This document shows positions 44,042-53,211 of a stretch of DNA of 64,000 bases, in pieces. The translations under genes were made by a program, and so were the position numbers. This DNA is from Phycisphaeraceae bacterium. GTDB taxonomy: Bacteria > Planctomycetota > Phycisphaerae > Phycisphaerales > Phycisphaeraceae. Where the stretch lies: assembly GCA_020831765.1 (NCBI GenBank), contig JAFIFY010000093.1:1-64000 (forward strand), in the 5' to 3' direction. The stretch's first letter is position 1, and each line of letters begins with the position of its first letter. The notes under the pieces are model-generated. The model had not been told where the DNA came from, made no database searches, and saw only the letters and a program-made list of their open reading frames with translations.

Positions 44042-44160
44042 ACGCCGGGTGTGAAGCGCGGCAAGTGGCGAATCCGCCGTTCGGCGCGCATCGAAAAGGG
44101 ACACTTGCGGCTTCCACATCATCCGTGGACGCGGACGGGGTCTGAGGCCGGGGCGAACGG

Positions 44161-44538
44161 TCAGAACGGCAGGCGCTTCTCATCGTTGGCGCGATAGACG
44201 CGGATGCTGCCGGCGGCGCTTCCTCGACTGGCCCCTCGGCCGCGCAACGGGCGCTGGCGGCGGGGCTGTTCAGCGGGTTTGGGCACCGGCTTCTGGTCGC
44301 CGGCGGCGATCATCAATCGCCGACCATCGAGCCGGGTTCGGTTCAGCTTGGTGATGGCCAATGTGCCCTCATCGCGATCAGCCATGAAAACAAAGGCGAA
44401 ACCACGCGGCTTGCCCGTTTCCTTGTCCATCGCCAGAGCGACATCATCAACCTTGCCATACCGCGCGAACAGGTCACGAACGGTTTGAGCTGAAGTGGTG
44501 CGATTCAGGTTACCAACAAAAATTTTGAACATTGCCAT
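44161..44538 (-). CDS. RRM-domain RNA-binding protein
   Basis: The 125-residue protein has one RNA recognition motif near the N-terminus. RNP2 is KIFVGNL and RNP1 is KPRGFAFVFM, with DLFARYGKVDDVALAMDKETG between them. A basic, Gly/Arg-rich tail follows (RRQRPLRGRGASRGS). It resembles the small bacterial RRM proteins (Rbp family) that bind RNA under cold or stress. A second ATG is at 44532. It lies about 170 nt upstream of the tRNA-Tyr gene on the same strand. Confidence 0.9.
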   Translation of the reverse strand: MAMFKIFVGNLNRTTSAQTVRDLFARYGKVDDVALAMDKETGKPRGFAFVFMADRDEGTLAITKLNRTRLDGRRLMIAAGDQKPVPKPAEQPRRQRPLRGRGASRGSAAGSIRVYRANDEKRLPF

Positions 44539-44870
44539 GGATACGATCCCGGCGCAGAACGCGCTAATCGCTAAGAACTATCGATCAATCGACCCCACCA
44601 AGAAGACTAAGCCGTAGGAACCCCTGTAATCTACCCCACGAATTCAGGATTGGCAACAGCCACGGCCTGATTTCGCTGAATCCTCACACGATCGGTCAAG
44701 TCACGCGAGACGCGGCAATGCATGTCGAGCCATGCCCAGCCGTAGTTCCACATCGCTAAACGGTCGCGGCTAAAGAGATTACTCATGGGCGAACGATAAA
44801 ACCAGTAGCGCTCCGTCCCGTCCGGCAATCGCCGGGGGCACGGGTTGCGGATTCATAAGGGAGGTCCGCC
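44539..44870. other. Intergenic region between the RRM gene and the small membrane protein gene
   Basis: The 332 nt are less GC-rich than their surroundings. A 65-codon open frame on the minus strand (44631-44828) lacks a good ribosome site and is not called. The 3' end has AAGGGAGG, the ribosome site of the small membrane protein. Confidence 0.4.
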
Positions 44871-44978
44871 ATGATGGCTGTGATTGTCGCGTCCCTCACC
44901 CTGTTCGCGCTGGTCGTTCTCGGCATGAACGCACTGCTTGCGGTCATCGCATTTCGCACCTTGCGCGGCGACAACTGA
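44871..44978 (+). CDS. Small single-pass membrane protein (35 aa)
   Basis: A 35-codon gene with a strong ribosome site (AAGGGAGG, 6 nt before ATG). The peptide is MMAVIVASLTLFALVVLGMN followed by ALLAVIAFRTLRGDN. It is almost entirely hydrophobic for 28 residues and ends in a short basic tail, as expected of a small transmembrane protein oriented with its tail in the cytoplasm. No family is recognised. The next gene on the strand is an ABC-2 permease 260 nt downstream. Confidence 0.5.
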   Translation: MMAVIVASLTLFALVVLGMNALLAVIAFRTLRGDN

Positions 44979-45238
44979 ACATCGCCTCCGCCGGAACAAA
45001 TCCGACCATGGTCGTTGCGGGGCGCAGAACCCACATTTATCTCTATGGACGAGGTAGGGGTGGTCGTATTCTCGGTTCGGCAAGTCGCGGTTTGCGCCCA
45101 GTGGAGGTTGGGGGGATTGCTGACTTCAGCCCTGCTGGATGAAGTCGGTATTATCTGGCCTCTCGTCGACGCAGCCTTAGTTTCTCCGTAGGGCAAGTAT
45201 CCGGGCAATGGTCGAGTTGAGCATCAGGTAATGGCTTC

Positions 45239-46084
45239 ATGATTCAGACACCCGTCCTGGAAGAACGTCCCCCTGCGGGATTTGGCGCGGCCTGGTCGCT
45301 GGCCGTGCGGGAGTGGAAGCGCTTCTATCGGCAGAAGAGCCGGGTATTCAGCGCCCTGGTGACGCCGGCGCTGTTCTGGCTATTGCTGGGCTCTGGCCTC
45401 AATCGGAGTTTCGCCCCCGGTGCGGCGGAAGGCTCACCGGGTGAAACCCTGGGGTATCTTTCGTTTTTCTTCCCCGGGGCTGTCTCGATGATCGTCCTGT
45501 TCACAGCCGTCTTCGCGACCATCACGGTGGTCGAGGATCGCCGGGAAGGCTTCATGCAGGGGGTGCTGGCATCACCAGCGCATCGATGGTCGATCCCGGC
45601 GGGGAAGGTGCTTGGGGCGATGGGCATCGCGATGGCCCATGCGATGGTGTTCCTGCTGCTGTGGCCGCTGGCCGGGGGCGGGATGGCGGCGGGGGTGGGG
45701 CTGCTGGGCTGGATTCAGGTGCTGCTGGTGCTCGTACTGCTGGGTGGCGGGCTGACCGCGCTGGCGTTTACCATCGCCTGGCGGATGAACAGTACGGCCG
45801 GTTTCCACGCCATCATGATGGTTTTCCTGATGCCGATGTGGTTCCTATCCGGGGCGGTCTTTCCGGCCGATGGGGCCTCGGGTTGGATTCAGGGCCTGAT
45901 GTTGGCCAACCCCCTAAGCTACGGACAGATGCTTTTGACCGACATCCTCACCGCCGGACAGCACGGAACGGGCCTGGGCGTGGGTGTCGGTCCCGCCTGG
46001 CTGATCACGGCCGCTTGCTGCGGTCTGGCGATGTGGCTGGCGATCCGGTCGGTGGTTAAGGTTCCAGGAACCCCTACGCTATGA
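45239..46084 (+). CDS. ABC-2 type transporter permease
   Basis: The 281-residue protein has six hydrophobic segments. The start (AAWSLAVREWKRFYRQKSRVFSALVTPALFWLLLGSGL) and VVEDRREGFMQGVLASPAHRWSIPAGKVLGAM, plus LMPMWFLSGAVFPADGASGWIQGLMLANPLSYGQ, are typical ABC-2 permease elements. No ATP-binding subunit lies next to it. The stop overlaps the SCO1 start (ATGA), so the two are coupled, which suggests a role in respiratory complex or copper-related assembly (inference). Confidence 0.88.
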   Translation: MIQTPVLEERPPAGFGAAWSLAVREWKRFYRQKSRVFSALVTPALFWLLLGSGLNRSFAPGAAEGSPGETLGYLSFFFPGAVSMIVLFTAVFATITVVEDRREGFMQGVLASPAHRWSIPAGKVLGAMGIAMAHAMVFLLLWPLAGGGMAAGVGLLGWIQVLLVLVLLGGGLTALAFTIAWRMNSTAGFHAIMMVFLMPMWFLSGAVFPADGASGWIQGLMLANPLSYGQMLLTDILTAGQHGTGLGVGVGPAWLITAACCGLAMWLAIRSVVKVPGTPTL

Positions 46085-46866
46085 GCAATCGTGAATCGGA
46101 AATGACGGAATCGAACAAGCGGAATGATGCTCCTTTGGAGTCAGGCGAGCTTGGCGCATCGGCCGCCGCGCCCCGGGGTGGCGGTCAGCGCGGCGATTCG
46201 GCCACTCGCGTACTCCAGCGGCTGCTCTGGGTGTTCCTGGCCGCGGTCATTCTGGCCACAACGCTGGCCGTCTGGGCGCTGGTGATGATGAGCCGGGGGG
46301 CGGGTGATCAGCTTGAGCGTGATGGCCCACTCTTCAGCGATCCGGCACCGATGGTGCGTTTTGAGCTGACCGAGCGTTCCGGCGGAACCTTCAGCGATCG
46401 GGAGTTTGACGATCGCATCTCCGTGGTGACCTTCGTGTTTACCCGCTGCACCGGCTTCTGTCCGGCGATGACCCAGCGCAAGAGCGAATTACAGGCCATA
46501 CTGGCGGCACGACCGGACGCCGACCGGTTTCAACTGGTGACAATCACCGTCGATCCGGAACACGACACACCCGAGGTGCTTCAGGAGTACGCGGATCGTC
46601 ATGGGGCCGATGCCCGCCGATGGCTGTTCTTGACCGGCGATCCGCGGTATCTCTACGAAACGGTGATGGCCCGGGCCTTTCGACTGCCTGTGCCCAGCGC
46701 ATTCGCCGCCGAGGAGGAACATCAGATCGCCCACAGCGATCGGTTCGTGCTGGTGGATTGGAACGGCGGCATCCGGGGCTACTACGAAGGCTTGCAGGAT
46801 GAAGGCTGGCGCTGGCTGCTGGAGGATATCGACCGCCTGGCCGCCCGGATGCCGGTATCGCCGTAA
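46081..46866 (+). CDS. SCO1/SenC-family copper chaperone
   Basis: The 261-residue protein has a cytosolic tail of about 45 residues, one membrane helix (LLWVFLAAVILATTLAVWALVMM) and a thioredoxin-like domain. The copper motif is TRCTGFCPAM (Cys123, Cys127) with His218 in AHSDRFVLVD; all three copper ligands are present. SCO proteins deliver copper to the CuA site of cytochrome oxidase. No oxidase genes are in the window. Confidence 0.9.
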   Translation: MSNRESEMTESNKRNDAPLESGELGASAAAPRGGGQRGDSATRVLQRLLWVFLAAVILATTLAVWALVMMSRGAGDQLERDGPLFSDPAPMVRFELTERSGGTFSDREFDDRISVVTFVFTRCTGFCPAMTQRKSELQAILAARPDADRFQLVTITVDPEHDTPEVLQEYADRHGADARRWLFLTGDPRYLYETVMARAFRLPVPSAFAAEEEHQIAHSDRFVLVDWNGGIRGYYEGLQDEGWRWLLEDIDRLAARMPVSP

Positions 46867-47027
46867 GCCTGAGTGGTCGGCTCCTTGAGCGGTCGGGCTC
46901 TGCAACGATGCCCGAGCGGTGAAGGTTGATCACCTGCTCGCGGAACGACTCGGCTTGTTCAATCGCCCAGAGTGCAACCGAAGCATCGGCTGCTGCGCCT
47001 GGCCGGCATGGGCGGTATTCTGTCAGC

Positions 47028-47936
47028 ATGGCCGCAACCGTCGATGTGCTCTGGATCGCCCGGTATGACTACGAGCCGGGCTGGAAGCTTCAGGAGCATC
47101 AGCACGATTTTTTTCAGGCGATCCACGCTCTGGCCGGGGATGCGAACGTGGAGGCTCATGGCCGCGCGATGAAGATCGGCGAGGGGAAACTCTGGCTCAT
47201 ACCTCCGGGCACTGGGCATGCCATGCGACTGGATGAGGATCGCGGGCTCAGGACGCTGGATGTCAAGTTCCAGGTCTCCGATCCCGCGCTGCGGGCCGCA
47301 CTGTCCGCGCTGCCGCCGATCATGCCGTGCCCCGAGGCGGAAGCCACCCTCGAGCGCATTCGGCGGGAAGGGCTTGCCAGGCGTCCTTTTTTCCGCCATC
47401 GGTGCGCGGCGATGCTTCTGGAACTTCTGATCGATTGCATCCGTTGGGGTCTTGATGATGCCGGGGATTCGATCGGCCGCGCTGAATCTGAAGACGATGC
47501 GCCATCCGCCCAGGTGTCCGGCTCAGACCCGGGTTCACCCCTGGATGAGGTCTGCCAGGCGCTGCTGCTGGTGATCGAGAATCGAATGGCATCGCCACTG
47601 ACCGGACCGGATCTTGCCTCGCTGACCGGATATTCGTACAGCCACCTGGATGAACGCTCTCGCGCGGCGTTCGGTGCCACGCCGCTGCAACTGCTCATGC
47701 GCAAGCGCATCGAGCAGGCCTGCCGCCTGATGCGCTACAGCGACTGGGAGCTCAAACGCATCGCCGCCGCCGTCGGCTTCAAGTCCATTCATCATTTCAC
47801 TCGGCGTTTCACCGAGCTTGTCGGCCGGAGTCCCGCCGCCTGGCGTCGGGCCGAGCGTGAGGGGGTCCGCCAGGATGTCTATATCGATGAGCGATTCACC
47901 AATCGCAATGTGACGATCCGGTCGGATCACCGGTAG
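47028..47936 (+). CDS. AraC-family transcriptional regulator
   Basis: The 302-residue protein has an N-terminal cupin-like sensing domain (PGWKLQEHQHDFFQAIHALAGDANVEAHGRAMKIGEGKLWLIPPGTGHAM) and a C-terminal double helix-turn-helix (LTGPDLASLTGYSYSHLDERSRAAFGATPLQLLMRKRIEQACRLMRYSDWELKRIAAAVGFKSIHHFTRRFTELVGRSPAAWRR). The second helix-turn-helix is close to the AraC signature. A C-terminal tail contains charged residues. It lies 149 nt before a dehydrogenase-GH39 pair on the same strand, which it may control. Confidence 0.9.
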   Translation: MAATVDVLWIARYDYEPGWKLQEHQHDFFQAIHALAGDANVEAHGRAMKIGEGKLWLIPPGTGHAMRLDEDRGLRTLDVKFQVSDPALRAALSALPPIMPCPEAEATLERIRREGLARRPFFRHRCAAMLLELLIDCIRWGLDDAGDSIGRAESEDDAPSAQVSGSDPGSPLDEVCQALLLVIENRMASPLTGPDLASLTGYSYSHLDERSRAAFGATPLQLLMRKRIEQACRLMRYSDWELKRIAAAVGFKSIHHFTRRFTELVGRSPAAWRRAEREGVRQDVYIDERFTNRNVTIRSDHR

Positions 47937-48085
47937 GCTGGTCAAAACCGGCGTCGACGCGGTCAAAGACGGGTGGCGCGTTTGCGGATAGGGTGATGGT
48001 CACGATGCCGGCGGTGTCGCGGTGCGCCGATGCTTTCGCGCAGCGCGATCGGCCCGATGCGGCCGCCGCGAACAGGAGACCCATC

Positions 48086-49135
48086 ATGGCAACCACCATG
48101 GCGATGGCGGATATGGACCTTGTCGAGGCCGGGACGCCCGGCGCGCAGCGCGTGGCGGTACTACAGTCGCCGGGCCATATAGAAATGCGATGGGCCCGGG
48201 TGCCTGAGCCGGGCGAGGGGCAGATCCGGGTACGGATCAAGTGGGTGGGCATCTGCGGCAGCGATCTGGAAGCCTATCGCGGCACGCGCAAGCCCGAGTT
48301 CATCTCCACGCCCGCGAGGCTGGGTCATGAAGTGGCCGGCATCATTGACCAGGTCGGGCCCGGGGTGGTGGGCGTCAAGGTCGGCGATCAGGTCACCTGC
48401 CGTTATGTCTGGGGCGCGTTCGCCGAGTACATCGTCTGCCGGCCGTTCAATGTGAAGGTGCTGCCGGCCGGCTTTCCGATCAAGGAAACCAGCCTCATCG
48501 AGGTGCTGCCCGGCGTCATTCACACCGCCGAGCTTTCCGCCATCGGCCCGAACACCCGCGTGCTGATCACCGGGCAGGGCGTCAGCGGATTGGTGCTGAC
48601 TCAGGTGCTGAGCCTCTACAGCCCGCAGGCCCTGGCGGTGACCGACCTGAAGGAGCGCAATCTCGAACTGGCCCGCCACTACGGAGCCACCCACACCTAC
48701 CGGATTCCGACGCCCGAAACGCCCACCATGGACATCGTCGGCAAGGACTTTCCAGAAGGTTTCGATGTCGTGGTGCCGTGTCTGCTTGAAGGCGATGGCA
48801 TGATCGATGCCCTGGAATGCTGCGCCCTGGGCGCTCGGATCGTCATGTACGGCTGCATCGGCGTCTGCAATCAGCCGTTCGACTTTTTCAAGGTTCATCG
48901 CAAGCGCGTGGAAATCTACTCCACCGAGCCGCGCCGGGATATCGATATGAGGCGCTTCTTCGAGGAATCGATTCGCCTGGTGCTCGATGGTCTGGTCAAC
49001 ACCGGGCAGATGGTGACCCACCAGTTTCCGCTTGAGGAAATCGACCAGGCCTTCGCCCTGCGAAACGATAAATCGGCCGATGCCATCCACGTGCTGATCG
49101 ATTGCGAACGAAAGACCCCGGAAAACGTCGCATAA
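48086..49135 (+). CDS. Zinc-type medium-chain dehydrogenase (threonine/sorbitol dehydrogenase-like)
   Basis: The 349-residue protein, with AGGAG 7 nt before ATG 48086, is a medium-chain dehydrogenase. The catalytic zinc site is shown by WVGICGSDLEAYRG and LGHEVAGIIDQVGPGVVGVKVGDQV. The structural four-Cys zinc loop is absent (CRYVWGAFAEYIV instead). A nucleotide-binding segment RVLITGQGVSGLVLTQVLSLY is present. Substrate is unknown; a sugar alcohol or aldose is plausible given the adjacent GH39 gene 54 nt downstream. Confidence 0.82.
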   Translation: MATTMAMADMDLVEAGTPGAQRVAVLQSPGHIEMRWARVPEPGEGQIRVRIKWVGICGSDLEAYRGTRKPEFISTPARLGHEVAGIIDQVGPGVVGVKVGDQVTCRYVWGAFAEYIVCRPFNVKVLPAGFPIKETSLIEVLPGVIHTAELSAIGPNTRVLITGQGVSGLVLTQVLSLYSPQALAVTDLKERNLELARHYGATHTYRIPTPETPTMDIVGKDFPEGFDVVVPCLLEGDGMIDALECCALGARIVMYGCIGVCNQPFDFFKVHRKRVEIYSTEPRRDIDMRRFFEESIRLVLDGLVNTGQMVTHQFPLEEIDQAFALRNDKSADAIHVLIDCERKTPENVA

Positions 49136-49189
49136 TGCTGATCCCTTTCCCCCTGTGCACGATCCATAATCCCGATTGAAGGAATCACC

Positions 49190-50995
49190 ATGAAAATCCA
49201 AGTCGATGCGGCCAAGACCGAGGGCCCCTTTGTCCATTTCTGGCGATCCACCGGCTATACGCCCGCCCGCTGGGTTCGCCGCGTGGACATGCGCCAGCAG
49301 ATCGATTACTTCGGCATGATTCCGTTCGACGGCGTGACCTATGTCCGTATCCACTACATGCTTAACCTGGTGCGCGGCAGCGGTTTCCACGGCGAGAGCC
49401 CTGACATCGACTGGACCCATCTCGATGAATTGCTCGATGCCCTGCGCGAGAACGGGCTCAAGCCGTTCTTCGAACTGATGGGCGGTCCGGTCGGCTACTT
49501 TGACAACTTCGAGATCGATGAACAGGCCCATGCCTGGCGGCGCTTCTGCCGTTTGCTCGCCGAGCGATACATCGAGCGTTATGGGCGCGAGGAGGTCATC
49601 TCCTGGTATTTCGAGACCTGGAACGAGCCGGACCTGAGCTGGTGGAAGCAATCGGACCTGGCGTTTCATCGCTACTGGGATGCGTGCGCCAACGGTGTGA
49701 AGGATGCCGATCCGAAGATCCGCTTTGGCGGGCCGGGCACCGCCCGTTACATGAGCGAACGGCTGACCAGCATTCTCAAGCACCTGGATACCGGCAAGGA
49801 TATCTTCACCGGCGGCAAGCCGAAGGTTGATTTCATCTCCGTTCATGAAAAGGGATCGCAGGGTCGCCCCGAGGATCTCTATCCGGATATGAAAGGCGTG
49901 GTCGAGCGCGAGGCGGACCTGGTCAATTACATCCGCAAGCACCATCCCTCGCTGGCCGATGTGCCGATCATGAATAATGAGTGCGATCCGCAGGTCGGCT
50001 GGAAGGAAGTCCATTCCTGGCGCGGCAAGCCTTACTACGCGGGGCTGATCGTCCGAACGGTCAACGATCATCTCCGGCGGCTGGTGAATGACATGGGTGC
50101 GAAGTACGAGCTTCTTGGCAACGACAACGGGTTCGCCGGGGTTTGGGGCCAGCGCACGCATCTGGCCCGGTTCGGATCCGACACCCTGCTGGAAGATGGC
50201 TATGTCGAGCAGATCAAGAAGCCGGCGCACCACGCCATGACCCTGTTGGCCATGCTTGGTGATGAGCGTCTGGCGGCATCCACCACGCCGGAGACATCGC
50301 TCTATGGCGATCTGGGCGTGATGGCCACGCGGCGGGGCGAGGGGCAGGTTGCGGTGATGGTCTATCACAGCCGTGATGCATTTGATGAAAGCGGTACGGC
50401 AACGATTGACCTGGCGATCAAGGGCCTGGGCTTCAATCGCGGCTCGGTCGCCCACTATCGAATCGACCAGCACCACACCAACCCGATGGCCGTCTGGCTG
50501 AACCAGCGTGAGCATGAATTGCCCGGCCCGCCGCGCCCCGAACATATCGGGCCGAAGCACGCTCCACTCTTCAAGGAGATGCGGCTTCGACAGGAGCTTG
50601 AACTGATCGATGGGCCGCGGACCTTTGAGAGCACCGCTGATGAGCTATCGCTCAACTTCGATCTGCCCATGCCCGGCGTATCGCTGGTCCTGGTCAGCCA
50701 GGACCCCGGCCAGGCACCGCCCGCTCCGCCGCGCATCTGGGCCAGGCGATACTTCGGCCTGACCGGCGAAGCGCAGGCCCTGATCCGATGGATCGACAGC
50801 GACAGCAGGGTGATCAAGACCTACGAAGTGTTCTTCACCCCCGCCGCCGGTGGCGAAGCCAGACGGATCAACGAACCGGACCTGGTCTGTCGCGGCTTTC
50901 TGCATGTGGCCGATGATGTCCGCGGAACGTACAAAGTCCGCGCCGTGGACCACTGGGGCCGCTCAAGCGACTTCTCTCAGTCGGTCGAAATCTGA
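49190..50995 (+). CDS. GH39-type glycoside hydrolase (beta-xylosidase-like)
   Basis: The 601-residue cytosolic enzyme has a TIM barrel of the GH39/clan A type. The acid/base is in WYFETWNEPDLSWW (Glu146) and the nucleophile in PIMNNECDPQVG (Glu264). The N-terminal RIHYMLNLV and the HEKGSQGRP segment agree with GH39, which contains beta-xylosidases and alpha-L-iduronidases. The C-terminus is a beta-sandwich. No signal peptide is visible, so it acts on imported oligosaccharides. It follows the dehydrogenase gene and is probably in the same operon under the AraC regulator. Confidence 0.85.
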   Translation: MKIQVDAAKTEGPFVHFWRSTGYTPARWVRRVDMRQQIDYFGMIPFDGVTYVRIHYMLNLVRGSGFHGESPDIDWTHLDELLDALRENGLKPFFELMGGPVGYFDNFEIDEQAHAWRRFCRLLAERYIERYGREEVISWYFETWNEPDLSWWKQSDLAFHRYWDACANGVKDADPKIRFGGPGTARYMSERLTSILKHLDTGKDIFTGGKPKVDFISVHEKGSQGRPEDLYPDMKGVVEREADLVNYIRKHHPSLADVPIMNNECDPQVGWKEVHSWRGKPYYAGLIVRTVNDHLRRLVNDMGAKYELLGNDNGFAGVWGQRTHLARFGSDTLLEDGYVEQIKKPAHHAMTLLAMLGDERLAASTTPETSLYGDLGVMATRRGEGQVAVMVYHSRDAFDESGTATIDLAIKGLGFNRGSVAHYRIDQHHTNPMAVWLNQREHELPGPPRPEHIGPKHAPLFKEMRLRQELELIDGPRTFESTADELSLNFDLPMPGVSLVLVSQDPGQAPPAPPRIWARRYFGLTGEAQALIRWIDSDSRVIKTYEVFFTPAAGGEARRINEPDLVCRGFLHVADDVRGTYKVRAVDHWGRSSDFSQSVEI

Positions 50996-51222
50996 GCACG
51001 GCTGGAAGGGGCCTGCCCGGGGAAACCGGAACCAGTCCAAGCCAAAATTTCAGCGGATCGGTTGCCCAAGTGACATTCAGAGCGAGGGCTACAGGAATCC
51101 AACGGACTCAGGCCGAGGCAGCTCTTCACCGGGCTTCAAAGGAGGACATGTGCCGCTTGATCGAACCGCGAGCTTCCGTTCCACCCGCGCGGTACATGAA
51201 CAGGAGTCAGACCGAGATCTTT

Positions 51223-52173
51223 TCAGTTCTCAGAAACCGGGTATGGCCTCTTCAGTGTCTTGATCGGTTCGGACGCCTCCGGCTTCTCTGTGAGGCCAAG
51301 GGTGAGGCCCTTGGCGAAGGCGGCCAGTTCGCACATCGAGGCGGTGTATTGGACTTTTTCGCTGGGCAGGGTGGATGAAAACTGATCGGCGTATCGGCCA
51401 CCGATGACCAGCCGACAGCCGCGCGGCAACCCGGTCAGTAGCGTCTTGAGCTGGCGGCCAAGCTCGGGAGGGGGTATCGGGACGCTGATCGACAGCCAGG
51501 CAAGTTCGGCATTGGACTGTCGCGCCGCCTGGGCGATCGCCTCGGCGGGTGTGCCCGGGCCGATGTTCATTTCCTGCCAGCCTTGCGAGGCCAGCGTCGT
51601 GGCCACCATCAGGGACGGGAGCAGGTAGGGATCACCTTCCAGCGCACCGCCGACCGCGACCGGGGCCTTGTCATCGGCCGGCGGGAAGAGCGAACGCAAC
51701 TGATTGATCGCCTGGATGCAGATGTCGGTGGCGCGATGCTCGGTGATGATGGCGGTCTGATCGTGGTGCCAGAGTTCGCCAATCTCCATCATCGCCCGCC
51801 GGAACGGACCATCGAAGAGCTTGGGTATGCTCTCTCCGCAAAGCAGCGCGGCCAGAACGATCCGCCGGACCGCAACGCCATCGCCCTGATGCAGTGCCTT
51901 GATGATCCGCTCGAACGCTTCTTCGGCATGGAAGTGAAGCTCATCAGTCTTGTCGAACTCGGCGAACCCCAGTGCCCGGGCGTAGACCACCGGGGAGCCC
52001 GATTCTCGGATGAAGCGGACGGCCTCGGTGATGGGGATGCGGCGATGGCCGCCGGCCGTGCGGGGCGCTTCGATGACCTGATCATCCACCCAGCGGGTAA
52101 GTGACGACTTGCTCAGGCCGATGGCTTTCCCCAATTCTTTGGGTGACAGGTGAAACTTCACAGACCGCTCCAA
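51223..52173 (-). CDS. MerR-family regulator with CarH/LitR-type B12-binding region
   Basis: The 316-residue protein has a MerR-type winged helix (about 8-58: LSPKELGKAIGLSKSSLTRWVDDQVIEAPRTAGGHRRIPITEAVRFI), a four-helix bundle (about 75-160) and a Rossmann-like cobalamin-binding domain (about 170-295). In the bundle Trp135, Glu145 and His146 have the Wx9EH spacing of the light-sensing CarH family. The lower-axial His region reads GALEGDPYLLPS, with no His, and no DxHxxG is present. It may therefore not bind cobalt like CarH. The gene diverges from folE, and a TTTTGAACGTTT motif lies in its own promoter. Confidence 0.85.
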   Translation of the reverse strand: MERSVKFHLSPKELGKAIGLSKSSLTRWVDDQVIEAPRTAGGHRRIPITEAVRFIRESGSPVVYARALGFAEFDKTDELHFHAEEAFERIIKALHQGDGVAVRRIVLAALLCGESIPKLFDGPFRRAMMEIGELWHHDQTAIITEHRATDICIQAINQLRSLFPPADDKAPVAVGGALEGDPYLLPSLMVATTLASQGWQEMNIGPGTPAEAIAQAARQSNAELAWLSISVPIPPPELGRQLKTLLTGLPRGCRLVIGGRYADQFSSTLPSEKVQYTASMCELAAFAKGLTLGLTEKPEASEPIKTLKRPYPVSEN

Positions 52174-52520
52174 AAAAAGTCCGTTTCTCCGGAAAGACGT
52201 TTTGAACGTTTAGGCGATTGTTGGAGTGTCGGTACGGAAAGTCAAGCGCCGGAAGGCGTTTCAGACCCATAAACCTTTGTAACCATCGAGAATACGTCGG
52301 TATCAGACGATCCCGGGCCGGGCTCCGGCCTCGGTTCGGCCAGAATCTGGAAGGAAATGATGGGTCTTAGTCGGCGGAATCCGGCTCCGATGCCATAAAT
52401 TCATTTTCCCCAGCTTCCTGCACGTGAACTTTGCCATGAGGGTTTGACTCTCCGATCGGACGTTCTACGATTGCGGGTGTTTGAACCACGTTGAACCTTT
52501 TGAACGTTTGGAGTCCTCGC
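52174..52520. promoter_or_regulatory. Divergent regulatory region of merR and folE
   Basis: The 347 nt contain no gene. The identical 12-mer TTTTGAACGTTT occurs at 52200-52211 (near merR) and 52498-52509 (near folE). Upstream of folE TTGAAC occurs three times, at 52481, 52491 and 52500, spaced 10 and 9 nt. Confidence 0.55.
52481..52509 (+). promoter_or_regulatory. Candidate MerR/CarH-type operator with three TTGAAC direct repeats
   Basis: Three copies of TTGAAC are spaced about one helical turn apart directly before the folE ribosome site. The last lies in the 12-mer also found upstream of the divergent MerR gene. Binding by that regulator is inferred. Confidence 0.45.
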
Positions 52521-53174
52521 ATGATTGTGTCCACTCACGGAATGAACGGCTCATGTCGCGCCTTGGCTTCTGAGGAAGCGGCGGTGAGGGCTCCTGACGA
52601 AGCCTCGCCCAGCCGCATTGATCTGCCTGCCGCCGAGCGAGCCGTGCGCAGCCTGCTGGAGGCTCTGGGCGAAGACCCGCGGCGTGAGGGCCTTCTCGAC
52701 ACGCCCCGCCGCGTGGCCAAGGCGCTGAGCGAGATGACCGCGGGCCGATTCGAAGACCCGGCCGTCATCCTCAGCCGCACATTCGAGCAGGAGTGCGATC
52801 AGCCCGTCATCCTTCGCGATATCGCCTTCAACAGCCTGTGCGAGCACCACCTGCTTCCATTCACCGGCAAGGCGCATGTGGCTTACCTGCCGGGTGACGG
52901 CCGCGTTGTCGGGCTTTCCAAGCTTGCGCGTCTCGTGGATACGTTCGCCAGGCGGCCGCAGCTTCAGGAGCAGATGACCAACCAGATCGCCGATGCCCTT
53001 GCCACACACCTGCACGCCAAGGCCGTGGCGGTGATCGTGGAGGGGGAGCACATGTGCATGAAGCTGCGCGGCGTTGCCAAGAACGGCGCGACCATGCGGA
53101 CATTGGCGATGCGAGGGGACTACCAGCTCGATCGCGATGCGCGAATGGAGATTCTTTCCCTGCTTCGCGGCTGA
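52521..53174 (+). CDS. folE: GTP cyclohydrolase I
   Basis: The 217-residue enzyme starts folate (tetrahydropterin) synthesis by converting GTP to dihydroneopterin triphosphate. The fold is shown by [40 protein letters not shown] with Cys107 and His110, [24 protein letters not shown] and [14 protein letters not shown] with Cys179, the third zinc ligand. ATG 52521 follows GGAG by 7 nt. An upstream TTG at 52491 is inside the operator region and less likely. Confidence 0.95.
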   Translation: MIVSTHGMNGSCRALASEEAAVRAPDEASPSRIDLPAAERAVRSLLEALGEDPRREGLLDTPRRVAKALSEMTAGRFEDPAVILSRTFEQECDQPVILRDIAFNSLCEHHLLPFTGKAHVAYLPGDGRVVGLSKLARLVDTFARRPQLQEQMTNQIADALATHLHAKAVAVIVEGEHMCMKLRGVAKNGATMRTLAMRGDYQLDRDARMEILSLLRG

Positions 53175-53211
53175 GTTCTGGCGGGGACGATCGGCCCGGT
53201 TGGTGTGCAGG

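Noticed and set aside
44631-44828. A 65-codon open frame on the minus strand
   Set aside because: The translation looks protein-like, but there is no ribosome site, no family match and the gene would be isolated. Conservation data would be needed to call it.
48161-50560. A 799-codon open frame on the minus strand
   Set aside because: It lies antisense to the dehydrogenase and GH39 genes, whose motifs are clear. Long antisense frames are common at this GC content and this one has no recognisable domain.
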